Shown: positions 63,445-64,000 of the stretch, in pieces
Position numbering within the stretch: position 1 is the first letter of the stretch
How the letters are laid out: each line of letters begins with the position of its first letter
Source: Deltaproteobacteria bacterium
GTDB lineage: Bacteria; Myxococcota; Myxococcia; SLRQ01
Length of the DNA stretch: 64,000 bases
Reading direction: 5' to 3'
Assembly (NCBI GenBank): GCA_029210625.1
Contig: JARGFU010000005.1
Coordinates: 1 to 64,000 of the forward strand
The notes under the pieces: model-generated
Seen by the model: the letters and a program-made list of their open reading frames with translations, nothing else
What the model was told of the DNA's origin: nothing
Databases searched by the model: none
Position numbers and translations under genes: made by a program

Positions 63445-64000
63445 TTGGTCGACCGAGTGCAAGTCGAGGCGCGCTACGCGCTGCGGGAGAAGTTCGAGGC
63501 CCGGCTGCGAGCCGCGCTGGTGCGGGACGGTCACGTCTCGCCGGCCCGGATGAAGGAGGCCCTCGACCGCCAGGTCGTGCACGGCGCTCACCTCGCCACC
63601 AACCTGTGGGAGCTGGGCTTCGTCGAGGGCAAGGTGCTCACCCGCGTCTCCTGCGAGCTGCTGGGCATCACGGCCGTCGCCCCGCAGGTGATCCTCCTGG
63701 CCAAGGGCGAGATCTTCCGCCTCCTGCCGGTGCACTTCATCCAGCAGCACCAGATCCTGCCCTTCTTCGTCGAGGGCCGGACCCTCCACGTCGCCATGGC
63801 CGAGCCCTGGGACCTGCCCACCGTCGAGCGGGCCGCCCACCACTGCGGCCTCGCCGTCCGGCAGCACTTCCTGGGTGAGGTCCCCATGGCCCGGGTGCTC
63901 CACCGGGTCCTCGGCCTGCCGATCTCGGCCCGCTTCGAGCTCGGCCGCCGCCTCTTCCAGCAGGCGCGCCGCCCCGAGGGCGCCCCCACCGGGCCGCAGG
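63445..64000 (+). CDS. GspE/PilB-type N-terminal (MshEN-like) protein, truncated by window end
   Basis: About 185 residues visible; stop lies beyond 64000. The start is a TTG at 63445 or a GTG at 63457. The sequence matches the N-terminal helical plus MshEN-type region of general secretion pathway ATPases (LRAALVRDGHVSPARMKEALDRQ; LWELGFVEGKVLTRVSCELLGITAVAP; LLPVHFIQQHQILPFFVEGRTLHVAMAEPWDLPTVERAA). These domains often bind c-di-GMP. The downstream ATPase domain, if any, is outside the window. Confidence 0.7.
   Translation, partial: MVDRVQVEARYALREKFEARLRAALVRDGHVSPARMKEALDRQVVHGAHLATNLWELGFVEGKVLTRVSCELLGITAVAPQVILLAKGEIFRLLPVHFIQQHQILPFFVEGRTLHVAMAEPWDLPTVERAAHHCGLAVRQHFLGEVPMARVLHRVLGLPISARFELGRRLFQQARRPEGAPTGPQ

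Overview
The window comes from a very GC-rich (about 70%), strictly or facultatively anaerobic bacterium of the Myxococcota/deltaproteobacterial type. Evidence: MopE-type Cys-rich lipoproteins with CDGLDNDCDG repeats, many multi-CxxCH c-type cytochromes, eukaryote-like Ser/Thr kinases, sigma54-type regulators, TPR lipoproteins and a tungsten enzyme complex. No rRNA, tRNA, CRISPR array, integrase or intact insertion sequence was seen.

Layout. 1-6.8 kb: two tandem minus-strand paralogous surface lipoproteins (Cys-rich plus MopE motifs plus beta-helix plus Gly-rich tail); the left one runs off the window. 6.9-9.5 kb: NhaC-type antiporter and an ankyrin lipoprotein. 9.5-16.4 kb: minus-strand electron-transfer unit with a CbcL-like cytochrome b/multihaem c fusion (10 CxxCH), a 12-CxxCH membrane-anchored cytochrome, and an overlapping histidine kinase/sigma54 response regulator pair. 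16.6-19.1 kb: small plus-strand envelope and hypothetical genes. 19.2-29.8 kb: a complete plus-strand bamBCDEFGHI-like operon, i.e. a class II (ATP-independent, tungsten) benzoyl-CoA reductase with its Hdr/Nuo-like electron-bifurcating modules. Its bamF is interrupted by an in-frame UGA that is almost certainly a selenocysteine codon. 29.9-34.7 kb: a 1589-residue PKD plus thrombospondin-3 surface lipoprotein. 34.7-40.4 kb: receiver protein, cysteine desulfurase-like enzyme, DsrC, methyltransferase and several unknowns.

40.4-51.4 kb is a long minus-strand run: SulP transporter, MoeA, a tungstate-type ABC transporter (TupA-like binding protein, permease, ATPase), a PLP decarboxylase/lyase, a thioredoxin-reductase-like flavoprotein, and two DUF3108-like proteins around a TPR lipoprotein. 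The tungstate uptake and MoeA genes fit the tungsten cofactor needed by the BamB-like protein.

51.6-63.4 kb: a putative regulated NTP-dependent system. Divergent FHA and Ser/Thr-kinase genes face a plus-strand operon of two proteins of unknown fold, a MoxR AAA+ ATPase, a vWA-domain protein, a TPR/HEAT scaffold and a second TPR-kinase. This resembles the MoxR-vWA ternary (bpX-type) conflict systems. The window ends inside a GspE/PilB-type N-terminal (MshEN-like) gene.

Most exciting items: the selenoprotein-containing Bam complex in a Myxococcota-like background with its own tungsten supply genes and an unusual upstream operator-like region, and the kinase/FHA-flanked MoxR-vWA locus.
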